Assembly (NCBI GenBank): GCA_945643635.1
Contig: CALZFC010000001.1
Coordinates: forward strand, 7,787,001-7,851,000
Source: Allodiplogaster sudhausi
Lineage: Eukaryota > Nematoda > Chromadorea > Rhabditida > Diplogasteridae
Reading direction: 5' to 3'
DNA length: 64,000 nucleotides
A program made the translations under genes and the position numbers. This document shows positions 51,641-61,546 of the stretch, one piece after another (position 1 is the stretch's first letter; the number at the start of each line of letters is the position of its first letter). The notes under the pieces are model-generated. The model ran no database searches. It was not told where the DNA came from and saw nothing but the letters and a program-made list of their open reading frames with translations.

Positions 51641-53046
51641 TTCTCTATCTCTCTACCCTTTTCTTTCTCTCTTTCTCTCCCGCATTCTCTTTCTCTAACA
51701 ATGACTCTCATTATCACTCGCAATCTCTCTCCCTCACTTTCCCTCTCTTCCCATACCACATCTCTCCAGCTGTGTGTGTCTGCAGCGAGTTTCTTGAACA
51801 CGCCAGCTATGCGTCGGCAATAGCCGCACCAGTCGGCGTAGAACTGGAATTATTTTCCTGATTTTTATAAACTCACAACTCTTCATAATATTCAGTACTT
51901 TTGCCTTTCCTGAATGTTATAGAAAGGTCCATTTGCCCGGAAGTCGGGTATTCCAGATTTTCGAAAGGAGAAGTAGGATAATTCCGGAAGCTTCAGGAAA
52001 ATTCCAGGCACTCTTCTGAAAGTTCCTGGTGGCCTACACTTAAAATTCACGCCAGTGTTGTGGAAAAGGGTTGTCTGTTAAAATTAAGAAGAACACGAAG
52101 AAGCGAGAAAGCAATGACAATATTTGCGTGGGTGACGTTGCTCCTTTCGAAATCGTGCTCTGAGATCCTTCCGAATACTTTGGATAATTCCACGTCCCAG
52201 AGCAGAACTCGGCCTCTTTCAGAACCTTCGGGAATGTTATAATGACCGGGGCAGGCGTTGACCCATCCCGGAGTGTTCTAGAAAATTCCATGTTCCGGGG
52301 CAGAACTTGGCCCGTTCTGGAACTTTCTGGAATGTTCCAAGGGCCGGGGGCAAGCGTTGGCCCCTTACGGAATGTTCTAGAGAACTCTGTACTTTCTGTA
52401 TCCGTCTGCAATGTTCCAAGGACCTTCTCCCTCAGATTTAAAGCTACAACATATTCTTCGAACTCTTCCCTCTTCGTACTCCTTTTCTCTGACTCTCTCA
52501 ATTTTCGCCATTCTCTTCCTTTTCCTCTCGCTCTCTATTTACCTCTCTCTCTCTCTCTCACCTCAACCATCATCGCAGTGCATGGCTCTCCCATCTGCTG
52601 TTGCTTCTCGCAGACTACCGTGTCGGCGAAGGTCGTCTCATCCAGCTGAATCAGCCCGTCTCCCACGTCGTAGAGACGAGGGTTGTTTCCGAGTGGTGTG
52701 TAGTCTGAAAGGTGAAAGAGAAAGAGATAGAGAGAGAAAGAGTGAGAAAGAGAGAAGAGAGAATAGGGAGAACCAGGAAAGAGTGGAAGAAATAGACAGA
52801 TAAAATAAAGCGAGAAAAGAGAAAGAGAAGGAGATGGAGAGAAAAACATTTTTCATAAAGATAAGATTAAAGACTGCTTGTTAGGCATGTATGTGCTTAC
52901 TTTCTTTTAAGATTCGTGTATTTTGTTTTGAAAAATATTTTTTTTAAGATAACAACTATTCTTTTAAAAAACTCTTACTGTAATCAGCGACTTTTACGTT
53001 GGCAGCGGGTGGAACGAGCAGCAGCCAGAGAAATAGCAGCGTTGCC
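44120..53046 (-). CDS. Quiescin sulfhydryl oxidase (QSOX)-like
   Basis: Secretory-path enzyme that makes disulfides, with a thioredoxin domain feeding an FAD-binding Erv domain. Minus-strand exons: 52979 to about 53046 (hydrophobic LLFLWLLLVPPAANVKVADY); 52562-52704; 51757-51843 (FYADWCGYCRRIAGVFKKLA, redox CxxC); 51484-51570 (VRLGVINCADAFNQKTCSAE, then FPTVK); about 48730-48847 (SANRFPDWPKFEKLF); about 48493-48555; about 48181-48320 (TRALRDFVTLLRDFLP); about 46030-46157 (RGRWARLVSLAGLLEYLAKV); 45324-45465 (GYTCSQWTAFHAITVAAF); 44934-45052 (FLYCRPCRNQF, Erv CxxC); 44489-44574 (YLWKAHNIVNDRLQ, FAD-site W-x2-HNxVN); about 44120-44212 (LCPSCYSNG, third CxxC). Start codon and C-terminus not found. 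Introns hold several transposons and a heat-shock-element array. Confidence 0.88.
45055..45210. repeat. Long GA microsatellite passing into GGGGAGAGA repeats
   Basis: About 95 bp of (GA)n followed by GGGGAGAGA units, in the QSOX intron between 45052 and 45324. It starts within a few bases of the exon acceptor, on whose strand it forms the polypyrimidine tract. Confidence 0.95.
45249..45316 (-). ncRNA. tRNA-like sequence next to a QSOX exon
   Basis: Minus strand: GGATAGCCCATTGGTAGAGT, then GTTGGACTACGGTGCAGCT, then ACAGTTCGAGTTACGCC. The A-box/D-arm part is very tRNA-like (TAGCCCATTGGTAGAG); the B box is near consensus. The acceptor stem does not pair. It begins 8 bp beyond the exon border at 45324. 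Confidence 0.55.
45630..46005. mobile_element. MITE with CCGTATTTTCTCTATTAG ends
   Basis: 376 bp. The left end CCGTATTTTCTCTATTAG is mirrored by CTAATAGAGAAAATACGG-like sequence (GTAATAGAGAAAATACGG) at the right. The interior has G-rich runs alternating with ACTATTAGAGG. A diverged relative lies at 3084-3395. It sits in a QSOX intron, about 25 bp from the next exon. Confidence 0.8.
46158..48085. mobile_element. Foldback element, about 1.9 kb
   Basis: The two halves are complementary over most of their length; for example 46840-46960 (AGAAGGCTTAAAAAACAAC..ATCATCAGAAAGAGGATG) mirrors 47155-47280, and 46240-46560 mirrors 47600-47960. The right end, ACAGTCTTATATATA, resembles the ends of 55905-60416 (CAATTTTCAG/GCTGTTATTTTTGGCA are shared). 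No coding capacity. Confidence 0.88.
49370..49780. mobile_element. Partial copy of the foldback family
   Basis: GCGCGAGTCGGTCAAAATGG through ATGGAAAAAGTGTAGAAAAA repeats 46650-47030 with scattered differences. Only one half is present, so it is truncated. In a QSOX intron. Confidence 0.85.
50140..51335. mobile_element. Foldback element, about 1.2 kb, with tRNA-like interior
   Basis: 50150-50530 is mirrored by 50960-51335: GGTACTTTTTAACACG with CGTGTTAAAAAGTACC, and GTTTTCTATCTTACGTTGTAGAG with CTCTACAACGTAAGATAGAAAAC. A short hairpin GCCGGGGACCCGGC lies at the left edge. The less symmetric centre carries a tRNA-like module. Exact termini and target duplication not resolved. Confidence 0.85.
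50774..50845 (-). ncRNA. tRNA-like module in the foldback element
   Basis: Minus strand: CTACCTTAGCGTAGTGGGAA (A box TAGCGTAGTGG), CGAGTTGGAATTGGAATCA, then AGGGTTCGATGCCTCTAGC. The B box GGTTCGATGCC fits the consensus exactly. This is the most tRNA-like of the set, but the ends do not form an acceptor stem. Confidence 0.68.
51590..51690. repeat. CT microsatellite in a QSOX intron
   Basis: CTCTCTTTCTCT-type tract in the intron between 51570 and 51757; long ORFs on both strands here are artefacts. Confidence 0.9.
51982..52382. promoter_or_regulatory. Array of heat-shock elements in a QSOX intron
   Basis: Alternating TTC and GAA at exact 5-bp spacing. 51982-52004: TTC-CG-GAA-GC-TTC-AG-GAA-AA-TTC (five units). 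52276-52288: TTC-TA-GAA-AA-TTC. 52315-52337: TTC-TG-GAA-CT-TTC-TG-GAA-TG-TTC (five units). Further two- to three-unit sites lie at about 52370. HSF1 trimers bind three or more inverted units. The sites sit in a degenerate repeated sequence (CCGGGGCAGAAC..), the same kind found at 61100-61370. Confidence 0.8.
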
Positions 53047-53388
53047 TATAATCAATGAAGATCTACATTTATCGTTAGAATATAACGTAATTTTAATTTA
53101 ATGTGTTCTCCAACGACAAAAAAAACTTTAAAAATCCAAATGAATAAAAAAGTTTGTATTCATTCTGCGTATTTATTACAAACAATTCATCAAAAAAGCT
53201 GTATGAAAAGAGGAGAATATCGAGAAAGGAGTGGGCTTTCATGTTAATTCATTTAGTGAACGCGAGTGATTAAGAATATTTAGTGGTCACCCGACTGTCT
53301 ATTTCAGGCGAAGAAGAGAAGGCCACTTTCCCTCTGACTGCGATGGCTCATAAAAGAACACTTCGGGCCATTCTCTGAACATGATATG
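53047..53388. other. Region upstream of the QSOX exons
   Basis: Should contain the first coding exon and promoter of the minus-strand QSOX gene. I could not fix a start codon. Otherwise AT-rich. Confidence 0.4.
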
Positions 53389-53390
53389 TA

Positions 53391-54525
53391 CAGTCCCGCC
53401 CAGGATCTTGGTACCAAGGATGCGTCGGACGCATCGGACGCATCCAAATGCATCCTCGTTAATAACTATTTTCCTAGGACATGCTAAAATATTTTAATTG
53501 GTACATTAGTTTGCTTATAGAGAACGGATCCTACTGATAAAAAATCGATAATTTCTAATCATTTGATAAGAAGTTATCAGTTTTTGCTTATAAAAAATTT
53601 CATTTCTTATATTTTTCAATGAAATTTCCTCTGCACTATTATTTTGTCTCTACCCACATCCCCAAATAATAAAAGTAGAGATTGTATCATTGATAACGGA
53701 AATCGATAAATCAGACCTTATCACGCATGTTCATTTGCTGAGAAGATTCGCCTAACGATTCTGAATCTAATTATGTATTCAGTTTTGGAAAAAAAGTGCC
53801 GATTAGCAATTTATTTTTGATTGTGTGTACTTTACATGGCTTTTTTCCGGATTCCCCATTGTCTTGGACTTTGTCAAAATTTTGGCCCGGTATGATGCGT
53901 CCAAATCTAGGTTGCTGCAGCAGCATTGAACCTCAGAAATTTAGCGCGCTTCCTTTTGTCTTCGGTTTAATTACCCAAGTTTGAGGTAGTGAAATAGCAC
54001 AGACAGAGAAAAAAAGGATTAGGCCCCGCCCCCTCGGCCTGAGAAGCCTCCCTGTCCTGTTCTTTCTGAAGAAAATCATGTAAAGTCACACACAATCAAA
54101 AACAAATTGCTAATCGGCACTTTTTTTCCAAAACTGAATACATAATTAGATTCAGAATCGTTAGGCGAATCTTCTCAGCTAATGAACATGCGTGATAAGA
54201 TCTGATTTATCGATTTCCGTTATCAATGATACAATCTCTACTTTTATTATTTGGGGATGTGGGTAGAGACAAAATAATAGTGCAGAAGAAATTTCATTGA
54301 AAAATATAAGAAATGAAATTTGTTATAAGCAAAAACTGATAACTTCTTATCAAATGATTAGAAATTATCGATTTTTTATCAGTAGCATCCGTTCTCTATA
54401 AGCAAACTAATGTACCAATTAAAATATTTTAGCATGTCCTAGGAAAATAGTTATTAACGAGGATGCATTTGGATGCGTCCGATGCGTCCGACACATCCTT
54501 GGTACCAAGATCCTGGGCGGGACTG
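53391..54525. mobile_element. Tc-type MITE carrying an SL1 sequence
   Basis: 1135 bp, ends CAGTCCCGCCCAGGATCTTG and complement, TA on both sides (53389-53390, 54526-54527). Arms are complementary to about 53838 and from about 54073. The single-copy loop between them (about 234 bp) contains the SL1 leader. No transposase. Confidence 0.93.
53964..53985 (+). ncRNA. Exact nematode SL1 spliced-leader sequence
   Basis: All 22 bases of the nematode SL1 leader are present (GGTTTAATTACC then CAAGTTTGAG) and are followed by GT, as in SL RNA genes where the leader ends at a 5' splice site. Downstream (GTAGTGAAATAGC...) I see neither an Sm-binding U-run nor the stem-loops of a normal SL RNA. It is therefore an SL1 fragment inside the loop of a MITE, either a truncated SL RNA gene copy or a leader carried in by a reverse-transcribed mRNA. 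Confidence 0.9.
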
Positions 54526-54539
54526 TATGTATGTACATA

Positions 54540-55882
54540 CAGTACTGGCCAAAAGGTTATGATATTTTGGTTTTTCAGGCATATCTTCTCTTAAAGTTGA
54601 AGAAAGTTTATGAAATTTTCAGCGTTACTTCTTTATAAAGACAGGCTTCTAATTTCAAATTATTAGTTTCATTGACCTACTAATGAGCGAAAAAAATCAA
54701 TAACTATAATCACCCAGATTGAACATATAGACGTGATGGACAAAATATATTATTTCTTCGATCTCCGGTTAGTTTTTATTGTAATTTCATTTTAGTTGCA
54801 TTGTTGAACATCCCAACGATAACTTTTTAGTCGAATTGCGCTTTTATCTCATGCTTTTGCATACTGCCTGCCTCTGTGCGCGGTTCATGTCATCTGCCTG
54901 AGATCCATAAAGTTAAGGAGGATAAAATCGATAATTTTCAAGTACGCCTATGGTAATAATGATGTTCACATATTCGGATGTAATCAATGAACAAAGTCAG
55001 ATGTTTATTTGAACTGTAGATATGAGATTCTAACTATTGGTGCACACTTTGAACACTGCTGTCAAGTTTGGTCTGCAGCGCTGAAGTGCAAAAAAAGATG
55101 TTGTGCAAGGGTCCATGTTTGAAAAACGATTTTGCCTAGCTATAATGATAGTTAATAGTCTTTTATATCTTTTGCAGCCTTATTTCCTCCTTAGCTTCAT
55201 GAGGCCACAAAGGGAGGGGTAGATCGTTTGAATGTACCTTGGCATAGAGTAGTACGGTGCCCCATAAGGCGGGAATCTAAACCCGAAATTTTTTAGATCG
55301 AGTCAAAATTTACTTTACCTGATACAGCAGGGTGTTCGGCAATACCCTAAATCTCAATTGGCTAATTTAAAGTTGTGATTGATCTAGAACAGACAGCTGT
55401 CAATACACCTAAATTGACCGCGGTGTTCAAAGTGTGCACAACTACTTAGAATTAAACATCTAAAGTTCAAATAACCATCTCAATTGGTTCAATAATTAAA
55501 TGCGAATATGTGTACATCATTATTACCATAGGCGTACTAGACTGGAGGCAGGCAGTATGCAAAAGCATGAGATAAAATCGTAATTCGACTAAAAAGTTAT
55601 TGTTGAGAAGTTGAACAATGCAACTAAAATGAAATTACAATAAAAACTAACCGGAGATCGAAGAAATAAAATATTTTGTCCATCACGCCTATATGTTCAA
55701 TCTGGGTGATTTTAGTTATTGATTTTTTTTTCGCTCATTAGTAGGTCAATGAAACTAATAATTTGAAATTAGAAGCCTGTCTTTATAAAGAAGTAACGCT
55801 GAAAATTTTCTTCAACTTTCTTCAACTTTAAGAGAAGATATGCCTGAAAAACCAAAATATCATAACCTTTTGGCCAGTACTG
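54540..55882. mobile_element. Tc1-type non-autonomous element
   Basis: 1343 bp, ends CAGTACTGGCCAAAAGGTTA and complement, with TA duplicated (54538-54539, 55883-55884). The end resembles that of Tc1 itself (CAGTGCTGGCCAAAAAG from knowledge of that element). Arms are complementary over several hundred bases (for example AGAAGCCTGTCTTTATAAAG). No ORF of transposase size. Confidence 0.93.
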
Positions 55883-56712
55883 TACATACATATATACATA
55901 TGTTCATATAAGACAGTGTCAATTAAAAAATTTGGTTTTTTTCTGCAATTTTCAGTTTTGCTGTTATTTTTGGCAAGCAAATTTGCCAGTTCTCAAACCC
56001 AGTTATCATGCCATGACAAATTGTATGATTGTCAAGAATGTCATCAATGTTTATTCATCGCGTCAAAATAAACAGCAGTCTAAAATGACAAAAAGAACGA
56101 AGCCAAAAAACATACGAGTCAAAAGTGGCGAGGCAAAATTGTACAAGTGTTAAAAGAAAATGGCACAGAAAATGGTCGAAAAATTTGTCACAGCTTCTCG
56201 AGGAGGAGTGGGTCTTTTTGCCAAAAAAAAGCAGCTGATAAATCTGCCTAGATTACCTGCCAGAATTGACCAACTGCAAAATTTGCCAAGCCAAAATATT
56301 AGAGTGAAAAATTTGCCAAATCAGCTTGCCAATTTTGGCGGCTAGCAAAAATGGCAGGGCATTTTTAGCAGGCGTCAAAAAAGTCCGGCAAATTTTGATG
56401 CAGTCAAAATTGGCAAGGCATTTTTTACGGTTGTCAAAACTGGCTCGGCATTTTCAACGACCGTCAAATTTGGCGAAAGGTCGTAATTTCAACATCGGAC
56501 CATTAAAACATAGTGTAAGAAAAATGGAGTATGGAAAAGCAGAAAATTAATGGAATTATAATTTTAACTATACAAAAATCGACGTAAACAATAAGTGGAC
56601 TTACGAACTACAGAGAAAGCATGGATTAAAAAAAATTAATTCGCAATATGGAGACTTACTAGATTAAATGCAAAAATCAGGGTGGGTATGTAAAATAGAC
56701 GCTTCCTTTTTA

Positions 56713-57634
56713 ACCCTCACCGGTGATTCGACTCGAAGAGGTCGACTCGACGTGCTGGCGATAGGTCTCGGGTCGGCCACCACGGGCTGCAAGAAAAGAC
56801 TTTAAGGTAAAACAAGAGAGGGGTGAAGGGAGATTGAGATTAAAGAAAAGGATAAAGAAAAAAGAACAGGGGTTACGGTATGAATGGTTGAAAAAGTTTC
56901 CTTTGAAATTTTGGCAGAAAAAAGAGAAAGAATATCCCTCAACTTGTTTGTTCAGTTTAAGTTACGATTAAATAGGAACACTAACAACTCCATATTTTAA
57001 AGGAATTCTTCTTTTAGACAGTTTAAAATAGGAAGGGAACTTAACTCACGACAACACTACAAGTAAATCAAGGATGTTAACGATACGGGAGAGGGGGGGG
57101 GGGGTTTAGCCCACCCTGATATAGCAGCACTCATTTCAGTGGATTTCCTGGTTCAATTCACTCGAAATGACTGGAGTAGATGGTTTTCTTCAAAGAAATT
57201 ACGATACAAAGGCGCAAAATTATGGGCGCGATACCCAAAATGATAAACTTAGACTATTAGCCTTGTACCGGCCGAAGGTCAAGCTGTGAATGTGCATACT
57301 CGACCTTAGAAAAGGAAAACAAAAGTATCAGCTAATGAAAAAATAATCTGAAAGCTATTCCAAAGAGGATGCATTCTCGAATAAGCCGTTAAGAAAGATT
57401 GCCTTGATTTTTGTTCTAAAACAACTACTGGATTTCATTCCAGTGAAAAACAAACTTAAAAGAACAAAATGCATACGCCATTTTCAAATAAAACAAAATA
57501 CTTCGAATACCCACAGTTAAACAAATAAAAATAAACCTAAAAAGGAATTTCTAACCGTTCGACATCGACCCTGGCGCTCGTAGTCGTTGCCGCCCAGGTG
57601 CTTCATTTCGATGCCGTTGCGAGGATGGCGGAAC
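56713..57634 (-). CDS. Two exon-like segments inside the 4.5-kb element
   Basis: Minus-strand exon 57558-57634 (acceptor ATTGTAG, donor GTTAGA) reads FRHPRNGIEMKHLGGNDYER then QGRCRT. Exon about 56721-56787 (acceptor CTTGCAG, donor GTGAGG) reads PVVADPRPIASTSSRPLRVE. They join in phase 0. No family recognised. Either a host gene fragment caught in the element or part of the element's own protein. Confidence 0.35.
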
Positions 57635-57780
57635 TACAATCTTAAGAAAAACATAGAAGCAAATATTCGTCGTCAAACATTAAATAAATGAAAAGAATAC
57701 TTGCAGAAAACCTAACAGCAATCCACGAAAACAAAAGCTACAGCTTTACCGAGAATTTCGAAACGCGACAGTTAATTTTT

Positions 57781-57985
57781 TGCACGGTGCACGATGCAGT
57801 ACGGCGCACCTAATGACATATTGATTAATTGCCCGGCGTCTATTAGTTATTATTTGCACAGTTCACGTAATTGTTAATAGCGTGAACCGTGCATAAATGT
57901 AAAATCAAGTAATCAAAATGGGCCCATTCACCGTGCAATTAAGAATTATGTAATTACCTGCGCCGTCACCGTACATCGTGCAAAA
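57781..57985. mobile_element. Small inverted-repeat insert
   Basis: GCACGGTGCACGATGCAGTACGG near the left is mirrored by CCGTCACCGTACATCGTGC at the right; AT-rich centre. About 205 bp, probably a MITE nested in the 4.5-kb element. Target duplication not resolved. Confidence 0.5.
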
Positions 57986-59090
57986 TTATAATTGCACGCG
58001 TTGCGGTCGCATCGCAGCTTTAACAACTACGAAATGAGACTTATTCAGTGATGGCGAGATTATGTGTTTATCTTGTTGTTTCTGCCTTTCCTTTTTTATT
58101 GAACAGTTATTCATGTAATAAATTGACACTTTAAGAGAAGACGGACGCTTGGCGCCCCCTCCCCCTCCCGACATCGGCGCCGCGATATCTAGGCGCGGCA
58201 TTGGCGCGACATCGGTGCGAACACCCCGACGCACCACTTTCAGGTTTTGGCATTCTCTTTGATATTTGTTGTGTTTTGTATTTATTCTGCTAGGATTAAC
58301 GAACTGATTTTATGGGTTAATTTTTATGATTTATGATCAGGTCATTTCCCCGGCAAAAGTCTTGCTCGTTAGAATTATTCTTTTGACCGAGTTTAATCTA
58401 CTGAAGTTTTCGGTTTTATTTCTTAGGTGACTTACAAAACGGCCTAAATTTGAAGTACTTTTCGTTTTTATTCTAGTTATTGTGGATTAGATGAATCAGT
58501 CCAACTGAACAACGCTACTAGCAGAACAAACTGTGCCATGTGTTAGATTTTTCAAACATTTCCTCAAAACGAAATAGAGCATTGTGTTGTTATTTTTTAA
58601 TGTTATACAATATTTTTAATGTTATACGATAGAGAATCGCGAGCTCTTTAAGCTGCATTCAAACACTTAAAAAAACATTTTACACCAAAAAAAAACCTCC
58701 CCTAATATTTTAACGGCGCAAATATTGTTATGTCGGTTTAATTTCTTTTCCGCTGAAATTCAACCGTCCGGGGGACTTTTCATTACGGAGAAGACGAATA
58801 ATATATACAATTCTTATCGTGACGTTTTATAAGTTCTCGAGTTACGATATGTATACGGTATATTGCTCTTTTGCTTTAAAATAAGTGTTAATGATTTCCT
58901 TTTTGTTATCTTGTTGAATTTTATTTAAAACAAAGCAGTAATGATATTTACACATTTTATGGGACTACAATGCCACATACCGTATACTTACCGTTACTTG
59001 GGAAAATAACATCATGACTAGAAATCGCAGACACACCTTTCAATGTGGTTTTCTTAACATTAAATAGTATTCCTATTTCAGATTAGATGT

Positions 59091-59570
59091 TAAGCTGGTC
59101 CGTGCAAGGCAAGGATGTGCAGAGCGAGCGCCCCCGAAGATGGACGACCGCGTCCAGTTTGGACAGGTTTTTTTTAATTATTGCTTTCCTGTTGTCTACT
59201 ATGATTTCTATTTTTCTATGTCAAATAGATTTGATATTCTATAGGGATGGAAAAGCATTCATTAATGTGTACTTGTTGGCCAACAGTTTTCGTTGTTTCA
59301 GTTTTACCAAAAAATATTGACATGTAAATGAAAGAGAATCTAATTCAGGAGGTGATTGTGGAGCCGCCGGTCGTCGTCATGGCTTCTTTGGTGGCGACGT
59401 CGATGATGGTTCTGGCGGCGGCGGCCCTTCGCCTTCGTGAGTCTTGCGTGGCCACGGCCTCCCCATGGGCAAGTCACACTAGGACATGCATCTCGCAGCT
59501 AGAAGAATTGCTTCTTCCAGTGACGACGGCGAATCGAGTGCCTAGTATGTCTTATTTGCTAACATTTATC
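59091..59570 (+). CDS. Possible two-exon gene inside the 4.5-kb element
   Basis: 59082-59166 has good borders (TTTCAG/GTTTTT) and frames such as KMDDRVQFGQ or WSVQGKDVQSERPRRWTT. 59350 onward (ATTCAG) is GC-rich, with frames VIVEPPVVVMASLVATSMMV or a Gly-rich alternative, and a GTGAGT donor near 59434. Phase could not be settled and neither frame is recognised. Confidence 0.25.
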
Positions 59571-60416
59571 ATCTAACTTGTAGAATGTTATAGTGAATGT
59601 TATACGGAATTTTGCAGAATTCTTTATTGTAGAACCACTCTTGTTTCGTGACTGATTGAAAATGGTATTCTCATTGCTTAATTCTTGTTATATAGGCGTG
59701 TATGTTTAACTTTAGTGATCTGAGGAGGATGAACGCGATTTTAATAGGATCGATAAGCTTTTTTGCGGTCAAAAATGGATTTGTCTTTTTTAACGGCCGT
59801 CAAAACTGCCAGACATTATTTATAGCCGTTAAAATTGGCTTGCCACTTTTGAAGGGTTAACATTTTTTTTGCCGTTGAATTTGCCAAGTTGCCATTTTTG
59901 ACGGCTGTCAAAATTGCCAAGTTGCTCGGCCGACAGCCGCTGCCTCGTGGCACGTTTATCAGCTGTTAAAAATGTCAAAGCGGGTTGCCAGTTTTGATAG
60001 CCATTTATTTTGGCAGTGACATTTTTCAACAAGTGAAATACTTGCCAAAACGTTCAAAATTTTGGATCCTTGCTAATTGTGCCATGTAAAAATTTGGGGC
60101 CATCAAATTTGGCATGCTAACCCATCCACATTTAACAGCCTTTATTTTTGTCGCACTAAATTTGTTTTGTTGTTAAATTTGCCGAAACCGGCTTGGCAAT
60201 AATTAGGGCACATTTCTGTGGATCATCCATTTTCTTCGCTTGTACATTGTGTCCGTCACTTCTATTGACCGTTTTATTTGTCATGACAAGTTTGAATATG
60301 TGAATAAAATATTGCCACATTTGCTTATCGTTTGACCTGCCAAATTTGCCAAAAATAACAGCAAAACTGAAAATTGCAGAAAAAAACCAAATTTTTTAAT
60401 TGACACTGTCTTATAT

Positions 60417-61099
60417 GTACATATGTACATAAATACATATGTATGTATATGTATGTACATTTGCGCAAAACACACACAAACGTTCATGTTTTTTCGCGTG
60501 TTAAGGCATTGTATAATTAAAAGATTATTGTCATTTGATCTAAATTCTGACTAAATGGTTTTGAAAAAATATCAGACAAACCAAGCGTAGTGCAAATGCT
60601 CCGCAATTGATGGAACACAATTGGATGGCGTGGCGTACTTTTGTATGTATTCCTTTCGAATGCACTTCATTTGATATACAGCAGACTGAGCATTGCAAAA
60701 GTGGAAGATAACTTATACTTGAGTGTTTAGAATAATAAATGATGTGTGTATATGTACAAACGATAGAAACCGACGTTAAAGTGAAGAAGAGACATCGAAC
60801 GCTTCAAATTTTTTTCCTACTTTGTATGACCGCGTACTCGTCAACTCTCCTGCTACTCATGGCCGTTCGAATGCACTCACAATCTGTTTAGAGGCATACT
60901 AATCGTCTTATAATTCTGGAATGACAAATTCGGAATGGGAGAAGTGCTCAGAGAACGAAAAAAGGGCTGATTTCTTATCTCATTCGACGTTATCTTTTTT
61001 CACCTCTCCCTTTCCATTTCTGTTCTGTCTATATTTTTCTCTCTCTCTCTCTCTCTCCTTAGTTATATGTTCATACTCTGCTCAACAACAATTTTGTTT
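60417..61099. other. Gene-free interval with ATGTA microsatellite
   Basis: 60417-60470 is TATGTACATA-type repeat directly beside the 4.5-kb element. A short CT tract lies at 61036-61058. No gene seen. Confidence 0.6.
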
Positions 61100-61370
61100 G
61101 GGCTCGCCGGTTCAGGGAATCTTCAAGAATATTTCGGAATGGTCCTAAAACATTGCTGAATATTCCGAAAGGCGCTGCCTTCTTCAACGGGCACTGGAAT
61201 TTCGTAGAACAGCCGACTTCTGTCCACGGGATCAAGGAGCCGTATTCCGTTCGCAGCTAATTGAACTTTCCAAGGATTCGGAAAGAGGCCATCTTCTACC
61301 CGAAGCCTGGAATTCCCAGAACTTTATGGACATCCAGGATAAGGAAATTTCCAGAAGATTCAGGAAGGGT
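61100..61370. promoter_or_regulatory. Second heat-shock-element-rich repeat
   Basis: At 61344-61366, GAA-AT-TTC-CA-GAA-GA-TTC-AG-GAA forms five alternating units at exact spacing. Two-unit sites such as GAA-TA-TTC occur near 61155. It lies 180 bp beyond the 3' end of MSP copy 4. Confidence 0.75.
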
Positions 61371-61546
61371 CTGAGTTTAGCGATATTACTTTACTCATAT
61401 TTACATACATATATTTTGACCTTTATAAAGGAGTGCTAGGCGGTGATGGATTTAGATGGATTAGGTAATAAGGCTTTTTCGTTTTCTTTCTACTTTAGAA
61501 CGAAGTGGATCAAATATTCGACTCTTTATCCTCGGTTGGGCAATTT

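Larger units (their letters stand above)
55905..60416. mobile_element. 4.5-kb element with AAGACAGTGTCAATT ends and TTGGCA/TGCCAA arrays
   Basis: The left end TATAAGACAGTGTCAATTAA is mirrored by TTAATTGACACTGTCTTATA at the right, and the match continues through GGTTTTTTTCTGCAATTTTC and GCTGTTATTTTTGGCA. Inside each end are about 400-500 bp of loosely repeated TTTGGCAAGCC/GTCAAAAYTGGC units (55970-56480, 59770-60360). The 3.2-kb core carries exon-like pieces, listed separately, and a small inverted-repeat insert near 57781-57985. Superfamily not assigned. Confidence 0.75.

Noticed and set aside
53964..54070. A functional SL1 RNA gene
   Set aside because: The 22-nt leader and GT are present, but no Sm site or expected stem-loops follow.
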